A stretch of DNA of 13,591 nucleotides from Proteobacteria bacterium UBA1847 (lineage in GTDB: Bacteria; Pseudomonadota; Gammaproteobacteria; Steroidobacterales; Woeseiaceae): NCBI GenBank assembly GCA_002338605.1, contig DDIP01000167.1, forward strand, positions 538 to 14,128, given 5' to 3'. Position numbers and translations under genes: made by a program. Below are positions 1 through 6,505 of the stretch, piece after piece (position 1 is the first letter of the stretch; each line of letters opens with the position of its first letter). Below the pieces are notes generated by a model. It saw only the letters and a list, made by a program, of their open reading frames with translations, made no database searches and had not been told where the DNA came from.

Positions 1-891
1 ACGGCGCTCGAGTTCGGTAATTTCCTGATCGGACATGTCCCACAAGGCGAGCCGTTTGCGGGCTGCCCGCAACAGGCTATTTTGCGCGTCGGGCCGGCGT
101 CTGCGCGTCTCCAGGTATTCTTGCTGAGCCGCCAGCAGCTCGGGGCTGTAGACGGTGAACAAAACCTGGTTCTTCGTCACTTCCGCGCCGACATAATCGG
201 CCTTGAGATCGCCGATGTAGCCGTCGAATTTCAATGTGATCTGCGACAGCAAGCGTTCATCGAACGTGACCTCGCCAACCGCACGGATAGATTTGACCAA
301 GTCACGGTGGGTCGCCTCACCCGTTTCCAGACCGATCATTTGACGACGACGGTTATCGATGGTGATCGCAATTGCGTCGTCCATCACCATCGCGGCGCCG
401 CCGACCGGGGTCGCCCCGGCGGCGATCGTCAGGCCCTCACGATCGGTCGCCCGATCAAACTGCAGGCGCGTGTCGCCGCGAACCGGATCTTTGATCTCCA
501 CCGTCAGCGGCCACTCGCCACGCATGGACAGGTTCATCGAGCCTTCATACTGCCCGGGCCCGGTCTTTTTGAGATCGCCTGGCGCTCGCATCGCAGACAT
601 TGCGCCCATTGCCGGCATCTGCGCGAATGCGTCGATGTCAGCATCGTCAACCGGCCGGCCATCGGCGTCGCGCAGTTCGATCATGATCTTGTTGTCGCCA
701 ACCCGCGCCGTACCCGGATCGATGTCCACAGCAATTTCCAGATCGCCTGCCTTATAACGCGGCATGTCGTCCTGTGCAGCTACGGACGGGTCGCTTGCGC
801 CCGATCCAGACAGGAAAAAGTAGGTACCGCCACCGATGACGAGCAAGGCGACGGTTCCGCCGACCCACAGAAGCGTTCTAAAAGTGTTCAT
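1..891 (-). CDS. CusB-type efflux RND periplasmic adaptor (3' end beyond window)
   Basis: This is the periplasmic membrane-fusion subunit of a heavy-metal RND efflux system; it would link an inner-membrane CusA-type pump to the outer-membrane channel encoded just upstream. The first 297 codons are present and the frame is still open at position 1. Residues 1-30 form an N-terminal membrane anchor or signal segment (MNTFRTLLWVGGTVALLVIG). Residues of about 50-135 resemble a FixH/YtkA-like beta-sandwich with a Met-rich MPAMGAMSAM stretch, which is common at the front of Cu/Ag adaptors. The adaptor proper follows, with VGEVTFDERL, KFDGYIGDL and YSPELLAAQQEYL as in CusB. The ATG overlaps the stop of the channel gene (ATGA), so the two are probably translationally coupled. 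The family assignment is firm; the Cu/Ag substrate is inferred from the Met-rich segment and the neighbouring genes. Confidence 0.88.
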   Translation of the reverse strand, partial: MNTFRTLLWVGGTVALLVIGGGTYFFLSGSGASDPSVAAQDDMPRYKAGDLEIAVDIDPGTARVGDNKIMIELRDADGRPVDDADIDAFAQMPAMGAMSAMRAPGDLKKTGPGQYEGSMNLSMRGEWPLTVEIKDPVRGDTRLQFDRATDREGLTIAAGATPVGGAAMVMDDAIAITIDNRRRQMIGLETGEATHRDLVKSIRAVGEVTFDERLLSQITLKFDGYIGDLKADYVGAEVTKNQVLFTVYSPELLAAQQEYLETRRRRPDAQNSLLRAARKRLALWDMSDQEITELERR

Positions 892-2195
892 GGTTGTTCT
901 CCGGACAGCAGGGATCGTGATGCGTTGATCGGTTCACCGGCCCAGCGTTCGAGTTGGGCCAGACGACGCACGTAGTCGGCACGCGCACGGGCCAGCGAAA
1001 GATCCGTGTTGAGTTTGCGTTGCTCGGCGGTGATGACATTCAGGAAAGCGCCGCTACCGCTTTGATAGTCGGTGACAGCCGCTTCGAGGTATTCGGCGGG
1101 CAGCGGCGCGAGCCGGTCTTCGTATAGCTCGACAGATGCCTGTGCTTCAAGCACCTCGGCGCGCGCCTGCGCGAGATCTGACAGCAGTTCAGCACGTCGT
1201 TCAACCAACGACCATTGTGCGCGGCGCGTATCGGCCTGTGCCCGACTCAACTCCGAGCGGCGTTTGCTGCGGCCAAACGGCACATTAATGGACACCCCGA
1301 TCACCGGCCGCTTATCGGTGTCGTCCCAGAGGCTGTTGTATCCCACCCCGACCTGAAAGTTCGGATAGAAGGCTTTCTCGGCCAGAGTCTCTCGCCTTTG
1401 GTTAGCGGCAACCTGGGCATCCAGACGAGCGAGCTCGGGATGTTGCGCCAGCGCCAGTGTTTGCAGCGTCTCCAAAGCTGGCGGCGCGGCGGTATCGGCT
1501 ATTGGTGCTGGCGGTGGCAACGGCGCATCCGGCGCTCGATTGAGGAGCGCGTTGATGCGCGCCTGCACGGTGGCTTGTTGCCGCTGTAGCTGCAGCAAGT
1601 GGTTGTCAAGGTCAGCCAGCTCGACTTCGGCCTGCAATGCATCCTGCTTGAGCGCACGCCCTGCCGCGTAGCGCGTTTGCGTGGTGGAAATTAGTTCTTC
1701 GAGCAGCGCATGCGTCGCATGATGTATCGCGAGCGCCTCATCGATGAAGCGCCATTCCGCATAGGCTGACTTTGCCTGGGCAATGACGCGTAGCCGCAGT
1801 GCATCGACGTCACGATCAGCGGAAATTGCTTCATACCGGGCCGCCTCTTCCCGCGCTGCCAGCGTTCCCGGCCAGGGAATCTTTTGACTGAATTCAAACT
1901 TTTGATTCAGGCTGCGATCAGCACTGGCCGTCAAGGGTGCGACGGCATAGCTAAAGGTCGGATCATCGAGCGAACCGGCCGGGTCAACTCGGTAGGCAGC
2001 TGCGGCCGCGGCCGCCTCAATAGCGGCCAAACCGGGATTGGCCTCCAGGACCCAGGACGCCAGACTCTCGGCCGTTAGCGGCTGCCCCGACTCCGTATGG
2101 ACGGGGTCGTGTGGTGGCGAATCGCCCCAAACGGGAACCGATATAAGTGTAAGCACCGCGCTGAAGACAGCGCATCGTAAATAATTGGAAGGCAC
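888..2195 (-). CDS. TolC-family outer-membrane efflux channel (CusC-like)
   Basis: This 435-residue protein is an outer-membrane efflux channel that would carry substrate across the outer membrane for the adaptor and pump encoded next. It has a Sec signal (residues 1-24, ending PVWG/DS) and no lipobox cysteine, so unlike E. coli CusC it is probably not a lipoprotein. The rest follows the TolC duplicated plan: long Ala/Glu/Arg-rich helices alternate with short strands, for example FEFSQKIPWPGTLAARE near residue 105 and VGVGYNSLWDD and IGVSINVPFGRSKRRSELS near 280-315. The start is GTG, chosen because an AAGGAGAGG ribosome binding site lies 5-6 nt upstream. It ends in an ATGA overlap with the adaptor gene. 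It lies 91 bp after the cysteine-rich protein gene with no obvious promoter between, so they may be cotranscribed. Confidence 0.9.
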   Translation of the reverse strand: MPSNYLRCAVFSAVLTLISVPVWGDSPPHDPVHTESGQPLTAESLASWVLEANPGLAAIEAAAAAAAYRVDPAGSLDDPTFSYAVAPLTASADRSLNQKFEFSQKIPWPGTLAAREEAARYEAISADRDVDALRLRVIAQAKSAYAEWRFIDEALAIHHATHALLEELISTTQTRYAAGRALKQDALQAEVELADLDNHLLQLQRQQATVQARINALLNRAPDAPLPPPAPIADTAAPPALETLQTLALAQHPELARLDAQVAANQRRETLAEKAFYPNFQVGVGYNSLWDDTDKRPVIGVSINVPFGRSKRRSELSRAQADTRRAQWSLVERRAELLSDLAQARAEVLEAQASVELYEDRLAPLPAEYLEAAVTDYQSGSGAFLNVITAEQRKLNTDLSLARARADYVRRLAQLERWAGEPINASRSLLSGEQP

Positions 2196-2286
2196 TGGCC
2201 CTCTCCTTTCGCTTGGTTACAAGTTAGAAATGCAACACACTCAGAACCGGCCATATGCCGAGATCCGAGCTTGGAAAGGTTTGGGT

Positions 2287-2694
2287 CTAAATACGCAGGC
2301 GTTGCGTTATAAGGTAGGTGTCAGTGCCTGAGAAGTTGGCGGTTGGCCGTTGCCGATAAACAACGGGTGCCGAATGTTCCTGCAATGCCGCAATTGCATT
2401 GAATGAGTTGACGATCGCTGGAGGCGGATCGACGTCGGAGCGAATCTCAAACGGTTTAAGGAGCTGCGTATCCTGACGGGCGTCCTCGTCAACCTGAACT
2501 TCGACCGATTGCTCGCAACAGGGCTCTTGGTTGGATTCTGTCGCTGCATCACCTACTTGATGCTCATCGCAACAGCACTCCTCCATGACCGTATCCATCA
2601 TCGTGCACGCAAACACGGCCTGCGCCTGCAGCGGCCCAACGGCCACAATCAGGATCAGCACGGATCGCAGGAATGTTCGAAGACGGTCGTTCAT
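2287..2694 (-). CDS. Small exported cysteine-rich protein preceding the Cus-type efflux genes
   Basis: I do not recognise a characterised family. The protein is 135 residues. Residues 1-29 form a signal peptide (hydrophobic SVLILIVAVG, then AQAVFA), followed by a cysteine cluster: C30, C40-C41-C42 (EECCCDEH) and C59-C60. The second half is cysteine-free and ends basic. The sequence therefore shows an exported protein with six clustered cysteines, acidic residues and a His, which suits soft-metal binding. A role as periplasmic metal chaperone or sensor for the efflux pump downstream is inference. An upstream in-frame extension to 2781 was rejected because a perfect TATAAT lies inside it. The chosen ATG has no Shine-Dalgarno sequence and begins 7 nt after that -10 box. 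Confidence 0.65.
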   Translation of the reverse strand: MNDRLRTFLRSVLILIVAVGPLQAQAVFACTMMDTVMEECCCDEHQVGDAATESNQEPCCEQSVEVQVDEDARQDTQLLKPFEIRSDVDPPPAIVNSFNAIAALQEHSAPVVYRQRPTANFSGTDTYLITQRLRI

Positions 2695-2701
2695 TGGCTC
2701 A

Positions 2702-2731
2702 ATTATAGTTCCGTTGCACGTTTCCCACCAA
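2702..2731 (-). promoter_or_regulatory. Candidate promoter for the cysteine-rich protein gene
   Basis: On the minus strand a perfect -10 TATAAT (2702-2707) lies 18 bp from a weak -35 TTGGTG (2726-2731). The -10 ends 7 nt before the ATG at 2694, so the transcript would start at or next to the start codon. Read by eye only. Confidence 0.5.
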
Positions 2732-2876
2732 TTGTTCGAGACTAGAGGGCGTGATCTCTGCAAAGTTCGTGGGTCGGGCAAAGATCAGCCGCTGCCAATC
2801 AGCAGCTTGAGTTTACTTGATAATTGACCGGTCTAATCGGGCATTTGTCACAGTCGGGGCAAAGAACGCCCTTACT

Positions 2877-3275
2877 CTATTCACCGTGGTCGATGTCTTC
2901 GATAATCGGGCAGCCATCTTCAGCCCCACGGCACAAATTAATGAGCAGGCGCATCTCATTGCGGAGGGTATTGAGCTCCTCAAGCTGTTCCTCTACCTCC
3001 AGCAGTTTCTTTTGCATCAGGGCGCGCACGTCGGTGCGGACATTCTGAGGATCCTCACGCATTTCCAGGAGTTTTCGGATTTCGGCCAACGTGAAATTCA
3101 TGCGCTGTGCCCGCCGGATGAAATTCAATCGCGAAACATCTTGGTCGTCGTAAACTCGAACGCCCGATGTGTTTCGGGCCACCGGTGGCAACAGCCGGAT
3201 TTTCTCGTAGTAACGCAAAGTGTCGGCGCTCATACCGATCCGCTTGGACAGTTCGCCAATTTGATACGCACTCAT
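2877..3275 (-). CDS. MerR-family metal-responsive regulator (CueR-like)
   Basis: This is a cytoplasmic transcription factor of the MerR family, whose members bind long-spacer promoters and activate them by DNA distortion on metal binding. It has 132 residues. The N-terminal winged helix-turn-helix is clear (YQIGELSKRIGMSADTLRYY, residues 4-23, then VRVYDDQDVSRL). A dimerisation helix spans about 82-112, and the C-terminal metal loop is LCRGAEDGCPIIEDI with C115 and C122. CPIIE is typical of CueR, which suggests a monovalent metal, but the loop is C-x6-C, one residue shorter than CueR's C-x7-C. The position that holds Ser in CueR or Cys in ZntR/MerR is Arg80 or Thr81 here. It lacks the third cysteine of Hg-responsive MerR. 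Likely targets are its own promoter, the Cus-type genes downstream, or the merT-like promoter near 5355; the sequence does not decide between these. Confidence 0.9.
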   Translation of the reverse strand: MSAYQIGELSKRIGMSADTLRYYEKIRLLPPVARNTSGVRVYDDQDVSRLNFIRRAQRMNFTLAEIRKLLEMREDPQNVRTDVRALMQKKLLEVEEQLEELNTLRNEMRLLINLCRGAEDGCPIIEDIDHGE

Positions 3276-3352
3276 GACTCAACACCGTCTCGATCGACCG
3301 AGGATCCACATAGGCGCTTAGATCGTTGCATCGAAGATATGTTTCCCTCTAG

Positions 3353-3384
3353 ATGATAAACCAGCCCTTGCTGAGAATATTCAA
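3353..3384 (-). promoter_or_regulatory. Candidate long-spacer promoter of the MerR-family gene
   Basis: Minus strand: -35 TTGAAT (3379-3384) and -10 TATCAT (3353-3358) are separated by 20 bp, as at MerR-family promoters. The spacer holds a nearly centred dyad CAGC-N4-GCTG (3362-3373). Its core, CCCTTGCTG on the plus strand, resembles the centre of known CueR operators. It lies about 77 nt upstream of the regulator's ATG, so autoregulation is possible. Both hexamers are imperfect. Confidence 0.35.
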
Positions 3385-3403
3385 CCCAGTCAGGACAAGG
3401 GGG

Positions 3404-3423
3404 TGACGTCACCGACGACGTCA
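3404..3423 (-). terminator. Hairpin at the end of the merT-like operon
   Basis: TGACGTC (3404-3410) and GACGTCA (3417-3423) form a perfect 7-bp stem with a 6-nt loop; the arm includes the stop codon of the thioredoxin-fold gene. No U-run follows on the minus strand (it continues with C residues), so it is not a canonical intrinsic terminator. It may mark the 3' end of the transcript, or serve as a protein site, since each arm contains the palindrome GACGTC. Confidence 0.3.
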
Positions 3424-3705
3424 AACCGCATGTCCGTCGGTCGATGGGCGTGCCAACCGTTCTTTCAGAACACGGCGCAGCTGCTTCTTGCTTGGCAAAG
3501 CGGCAAAAACCAGTTCACCATCGATTGCGATCGCCGGTGTTGATAACACACCGAGCGCGACCGCGTAATCGATCTCATCCAGGACCTCAACCGCTCGCCA
3601 CGCTAAGCGATCATCGCCGATTGTCTCGATGATGCCTTGCAACTCTTTCCTGGCCTTCGCACACCGGTCGCATCCGGGTGCGGCAAATAGTTCAACCTTA
3701 ATCAT
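3421..3705 (-). CDS. Small thioredoxin/glutaredoxin-fold protein
   Basis: This is a 94-residue cytoplasmic thioredoxin-fold protein without a signal peptide. It has an N-terminal strand followed by the active site FAAPGCDRCAKA (CDRC, near residues 12-15), a helix, and the cis-proline strand LSTPAIAIDGE near residues 54-64. The last part is a basic helix. This is the layout of small glutaredoxin-like or redox-active disulfide proteins. It probably acts as a thiol reductant or metal-thiol exchange partner for the preceding metal-transport genes, though its substrate cannot be read from the sequence. It directly follows the outer-membrane protein gene with almost no gap. The ORF can start at a TTG one codon earlier; the ATG is preferred. 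Confidence 0.75.
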   Translation of the reverse strand: MIKVELFAAPGCDRCAKARKELQGIIETIGDDRLAWRAVEVLDEIDYAVALGVLSTPAIAIDGELVFAALPSKKQLRRVLKERLARPSTDGHAV

Positions 3706-3708
3706 CAA

Positions 3709-4605
3709 CTAGAAATTGAAACGAACGCCGGCGCGAACAATGTAGTCATTTTCGAGTGCGTCGGCCTTTAAGTTTTGACTAACGGGCAGCTGCACGACGC
3801 TTTCCACAATCCACCGTTTGGTGACGTATTGCAGGCCGGGTGAAAGATACAGCGTGGTCCCGCCGGAATTATTATCGGCGGCACCGTTGATTTTGTTCTT
3901 GTCTCGATGTACCAGATTTGCCTCAATCACACCGTACAGAAAGCTGGGAACGCCTTGGCCTAACGACTTCGGCCACAGCCGATATTGCAGGGAGCCGTCG
4001 AGCCGGAATTCGTCGCCGGGATCGAAACCATTGGCTTCGTTGTTGACACGATAACTGACTTGGCCATCGGCTTGAAAGCTAAAGACCTGGTAGGTGGCAA
4101 CTACCCCACCGAACACGTCCCAGGCCCCTGACCCCGGCTGCAAGCCCGGTGGCAATCGGCCGAGACTGTCTCTTTTGTCATCTTCGCCGCTAGGTGCCTT
4201 GAAACCGATGAATGGTGCTACTCGAAACGTACGTCCCGGCTGGTCGCGCTGGATGAGCGTATAACGGCCAAACACTGAAACGTCACCGAGGCCGCTGGCG
4301 CTGCGGTTCACGCGGTTGCCATTGAGCGTGACATCGAAGTCTTTATCCATGTAGGGCAAAACCCCGAACACCGCCAGTTTCGGTGTTACGCCATAGCCAA
4401 GAACCGAGACCAGCGACCACGCGCGAAGGTCCCGGTCCATCGGGCCTGAATCGTCGCCCGACTCGCTGGCTACGACAAGTTCGCGGACGACAAACTCACC
4501 GCCACCGACTGGCAACGCGGTATTAAACGTGACCGGCGCCGCCCATACACTGCCGACCGAATCAATGATCGTGACAACGCTGGCCAGTGCAACAAGAAAT
4601 CGCAC
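3709..4605 (-). CDS. Outer-membrane beta-barrel protein of the 'transporter'/phenol-degradation-meta-pathway type
   Basis: This 298-residue exported protein has a signal peptide of about 22 residues (MRFLVALASVV... ending VWA/AP) and then alternating amphipathic strands with Gly- and aromatic-rich turns. It ends VRAGVRFNF, with the C-terminal Phe typical of outer-membrane barrels. The sequence resembles the loosely defined family annotated as putative MetA-pathway phenol degradation or transporter proteins, which do not have one established substrate. The start is GTG; it overlaps the stop of the merP-like gene by one base (TAGTG), so translational coupling is likely. Its place between a mercury-binding protein and a thioredoxin-fold protein suggests a role in metal entry or export across the outer membrane; that is inference. 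No metal-binding motif is evident. Confidence 0.75.
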   Translation of the reverse strand: MRFLVALASVVTIIDSVGSVWAAPVTFNTALPVGGGEFVVRELVVASESGDDSGPMDRDLRAWSLVSVLGYGVTPKLAVFGVLPYMDKDFDVTLNGNRVNRSASGLGDVSVFGRYTLIQRDQPGRTFRVAPFIGFKAPSGEDDKRDSLGRLPPGLQPGSGAWDVFGGVVATYQVFSFQADGQVSYRVNNEANGFDPGDEFRLDGSLQYRLWPKSLGQGVPSFLYGVIEANLVHRDKNKINGAADNNSGGTTLYLSPGLQYVTKRWIVESVVQLPVSQNLKADALENDYIVRAGVRFNF

Positions 4606-4907
4606 TACTCTTGCGCCACCGATGTGTTTGCGTCACCCGGCGTAAAACCGGCTTTCACAATGGCCTGTTTGATCTGTTCAAGGTCCGCGGTGTGGTCTGC
4701 TTTGATCACCACGCGTGCGGAATTCGCAGCCAGATCTACCTCCGCACTCTCAACGTCGGGCAACTTACTGAGATTTTTCTCCAGGCCGTAGGCACAGAAC
4801 GGACAGGCCAGACCACTCACACCGATCTCGACGACTTCTTGATCCGCCGCCCAGACCGCGACGGGTAGCCACAGTAAAGCGACAAATACGATTGCGATCT
4901 TCTTCAT
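4605..4907 (-). CDS. Periplasmic heavy-metal-associated (HMA) protein, MerP-like
   Basis: This 100-residue protein has a Sec signal (residues 1-20, MKKIAIVFVALLWLPVAVWA) followed by one HMA domain. The metal-binding loop is GLACPFC (C35, C38) instead of the GMTCAAC of classical MerP. The rest of the ferredoxin-like fold follows: LSKLPDVESAEVDL, ARVVIKAD and QIKQAIVKAGFTP. MerP captures Hg(II) in the periplasm and passes it to MerT, and the gene just upstream is merT-like, so the same job is likely. The PF dipeptide between the cysteines may shift metal preference. An ATG at 4907 preceded by GGAG was chosen over an in-frame TTG at 4919, because that TTG overlaps the ribosome binding site. Confidence 0.87.
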   Translation of the reverse strand: MKKIAIVFVALLWLPVAVWAADQEVVEIGVSGLACPFCAYGLEKNLSKLPDVESAEVDLAANSARVVIKADHTADLEQIKQAIVKAGFTPGDANTSVAQE

Positions 4908-4942
4908 ACGATACTCCAATCAAAAATTTCCGTTGTCTATGA

Positions 4943-5332
4943 TCAAACGTCGAGCCACAGCCGCAACGGCAGTGCGAGGTAGGCAGTAAAGAAACCGATG
5001 CCCCATATTGCGACCGACACCCAAAAGATTCGCCGATTCCAAACCTGAGTCTCATCACACATTGCGCCGTACTCTGGATCCGTCGGACAAGTACGGCCGG
5101 GTCGGAATATGAGCCAGCCCGATACGCCAAGTAACGCACCGGCCCCGCCAAAGACCCACGCTTTGTGCAGGGTCAGGGTCACCAGAAACGGCACATTGCT
5201 GGATAAGGTCGCCACCGTCGCACCGAATCCCAGGGTCACCAGCGCGATCGGCAACGCACAGCAAATCAGCGTGCCCGTGGACGCAAACAGGGCCAGCCAG
5301 GTAAGGCGTTTCTCACGGGTATTGGTCGTCAT
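4943..5332 (-). CDS. merT: MerT-like mercuric ion inner-membrane transporter
   Basis: This 129-residue inner-membrane protein has three predicted transmembrane helices (about 11-40, 47-77 and 101-120). The first contains the vicinal pair C24-C25 (LICCALP), at the same position as in classical MerT. The cytoplasmic loop between helices 2 and 3 carries C82 and C92 (RPGRTCPTDPEYGAMCDE). Classical MerT has a shorter C-x5-C loop; here it is C-x9-C, so this is a divergent member. MerT moves Hg(II) from MerP to the cytoplasmic reductase. The merP-like gene follows after 35 bp. Earlier in-frame starts (to 5395) overlap the promoter. The ATG at 5332 has no ribosome binding site and sits 7 nt after the -10 box. 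Confidence 0.8.
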   Translation of the reverse strand: MTTNTREKRLTWLALFASTGTLICCALPIALVTLGFGATVATLSSNVPFLVTLTLHKAWVFGGAGALLGVSGWLIFRPGRTCPTDPEYGAMCDETQVWNRRIFWVSVAIWGIGFFTAYLALPLRLWLDV

Positions 5333-5339
5333 AAACCAC

Positions 5340-5370
5340 AGCCTACGACCTGGAGCTGACTCCATGTCAA
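5340..5370 (-). promoter_or_regulatory. MerR-family-type promoter of the merT-like operon
   Basis: Minus strand: a perfect -35 TTGACA (5365-5370), a 19-bp spacer, then -10 TAGGCT (5340-5345). The spacer contains the perfect dyad TGGAG-N4-CTCCA (5351-5364). The over-long spacer with a dyad is the hallmark of promoters activated by MerR-family proteins; the GGAGTC core resembles the ZntR operator more than the Tn501 mer operator. The regulator is not adjacent; the CueR-like gene at 2877-3275 is the only candidate in the window. Confidence 0.75.
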
Positions 5371-5518
5371 GCGAATTCTGATGGAAACAGCTCAAGGAAG
5401 GGCAGAAGAATCCGATCGTGCAAGGACCCGCTTTTCCAGTGGAGCAACCGTCTTTTGCCCGCTGCGTTGGCCTTACCGATCTGTTGATGGCTGGATGCGG
5501 CCTATCGCTGCGTCGATG

Positions 5519-5773
5519 CTATGACTTGATCGCCTGCGCACCGTCGATAAAGCCCGCAACAAAAGACGCGGACGGGTTCGCGCCAGTGCCCATGAAATCG
5601 CTCTTGTCCGGATCAATGATTTGGGTAAATTCTCTTGCTGGATCTGTATGCATCGCGACCCAGTCTTTGCCGGCACCAAACGCCCTTACACGCAGTAGCT
5701 GTTCGGCTGTAGCATCCCGCATCGCCCAGTGTCTGCCAAGCGCAAGACCCATTTTGTACATCTCTTTACCCAA
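5519..5773 (-). CDS. Small hypothetical protein
   Basis: I do not recognise this gene. The frame gives 84 residues from a TTG at 5773, or 80 from an ATG at 5761; a stop at 5780-5782 limits any extension. AAAGAG precedes the ATG but with poor spacing. The composition is that of a normal soluble protein, with no signal peptide or membrane segment and no cysteine. The repeated pattern of small and aromatic residues (MGLALGRHWAMRDATAEQLL at the start, FVAGFIDGAQAI at the end) is reminiscent of small helical proteins of unknown function. It lies alone between the arsenic and merT-like operons and could also be the remnant of a longer gene. Confidence 0.4.
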   Translation of the reverse strand: MGKEMYKMGLALGRHWAMRDATAEQLLRVRAFGAGKDWVAMHTDPAREFTQIIDPDKSDFMGTGANPSASFVAGFIDGAQAIKS

Positions 5774-5779
5774 CGACTG

Positions 5780-6063
5780 CTACTCACCTGACCCATAAAC
5801 GAACGTTGGCGACAGTCCGACGCTTCGATTGCGTTGGTTATCGTTAAGCCACGTTGTATTCTCGCAACACTCGCGAAAAATGTCGCCCTTTCAAGTCACG
5901 GTCGCCACAGTCGACTGGTTCTAGTTTTATGTCGAGTTGTGCGGCACTCGGACGGTGCCGACTTCAGCGCGCGAGCAATTCAACATGCGACCGGTCATCT
6001 CGATTGCCCGTTTAGCTCAATTCTCTGTAGCGATAACTCACCTACTCGGTTGAACTGTCAACA
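5780..6063. other. Gene-free intergenic stretch
   Basis: No convincing gene on either strand. A 6-bp hairpin, CGGCAC-N7-GTGCCG (centred near 5951), lies about 105 bp after arsC on the minus strand but has no U-run. I see no promoter that I can support here. Confidence 0.4.
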
Positions 6064-6480
6064 CTATTTGTTTCTTGCGGGCTCAAGACTTTTTATCCGC
6101 TCGCTAATTTGATTGCGTGCCTGTCGAAATCGGTCTAGGCGATCTTCGTGTGCCTCGTCCCCTTGCGCCGCGGCCGGATCGGGAATCGGCCAATGCAAGC
6201 GGTGTACCTTTCTGGGAAAGACCGGACACACCTCCTCCGCACACAGTGTCACTACCGTGTCCACGGAGTCGGGGTCGATCGTGTCAACCGACTTCGCGTA
6301 TTGATCGGAGATGTCGATGCCGATCTCGGCCATGGCATCTACCGAAAGCGGATTGAGTTCCGCCGGCTGGGAACCGGCACTTTGAATACGAATGTTCGGC
6401 CCCAGCAGTTGACGCGCGAGGCCCTCCGCCATTTGACTTCGGGCGGAATTGGCGACACAGAGGAATAATATGCTTTTCAT
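6064..6480 (-). CDS. arsC: Arsenate reductase, low-molecular-weight phosphatase type
   Basis: This 138-residue cytoplasmic enzyme reduces arsenate to arsenite, the form exported by the ACR3 pump encoded just upstream. The phosphatase-type anion loop C8-VANSA-R14 ([14 protein letters not shown]) is intact, the redox cysteines C80 and C85 lie in [12 protein letters not shown], and the general-acid aspartate is D101 in IPDPAA. This is the triple-cysteine plan of thioredoxin-coupled ArsC, though the second and third cysteines are closer together (C-x4-C) than in the S. aureus enzyme. The ATG at 6480 was chosen over a start at 6519 because AAGGA lies 7 nt upstream and the catalytic loop falls at the usual distance from the N-terminus. 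It follows acr3 after 25 bp. Confidence 0.93.
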   Translation of the reverse strand: MKSILFLCVANSARSQMAEGLARQLLGPNIRIQSAGSQPAELNPLSVDAMAEIGIDISDQYAKSVDTIDPDSVDTVVTLCAEEVCPVFPRKVHRLHWPIPDPAAAQGDEAHEDRLDRFRQARNQISERIKSLEPARNK

Positions 6481-6505
6481 CAGTGATCCTTCTCGTTGAC
6501 TTTGA

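Noticed and set aside
82..975. Long plus-strand ORF (297 codons)
   Set aside because: It runs antisense to the adaptor and channel genes, has Arg/His-rich composition without recognisable domains, and the opposite frame is clearly an RND adaptor.
2695..2781. Upstream in-frame extension of the cysteine-rich protein
   Set aside because: It would place a perfect -10 box inside the coding region and put extra residues before a good signal peptide.
2817..3356. Plus-strand ORF of 179 codons
   Set aside because: Antisense shadow of the MerR-family regulator gene.
5333..5395. Upstream in-frame extension of the merT-like gene
   Set aside because: It covers the TTGACA promoter and dyad, and the CC pair falls at the classical positions 24-25 only with the ATG at 5332.
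5945..5963. Hairpin CGGCAC/GTGCCG as terminator of the arsenic operon
   Set aside because: No U-run on either side and about 105 bp from the arsC stop, so it was not called as a separate terminator.
5834..6112. Plus-strand ORF of 92 codons in the gap after arsC
   Set aside because: No ribosome binding site, irregular composition and overlap with the arsC 3' end; no sign of a real protein.
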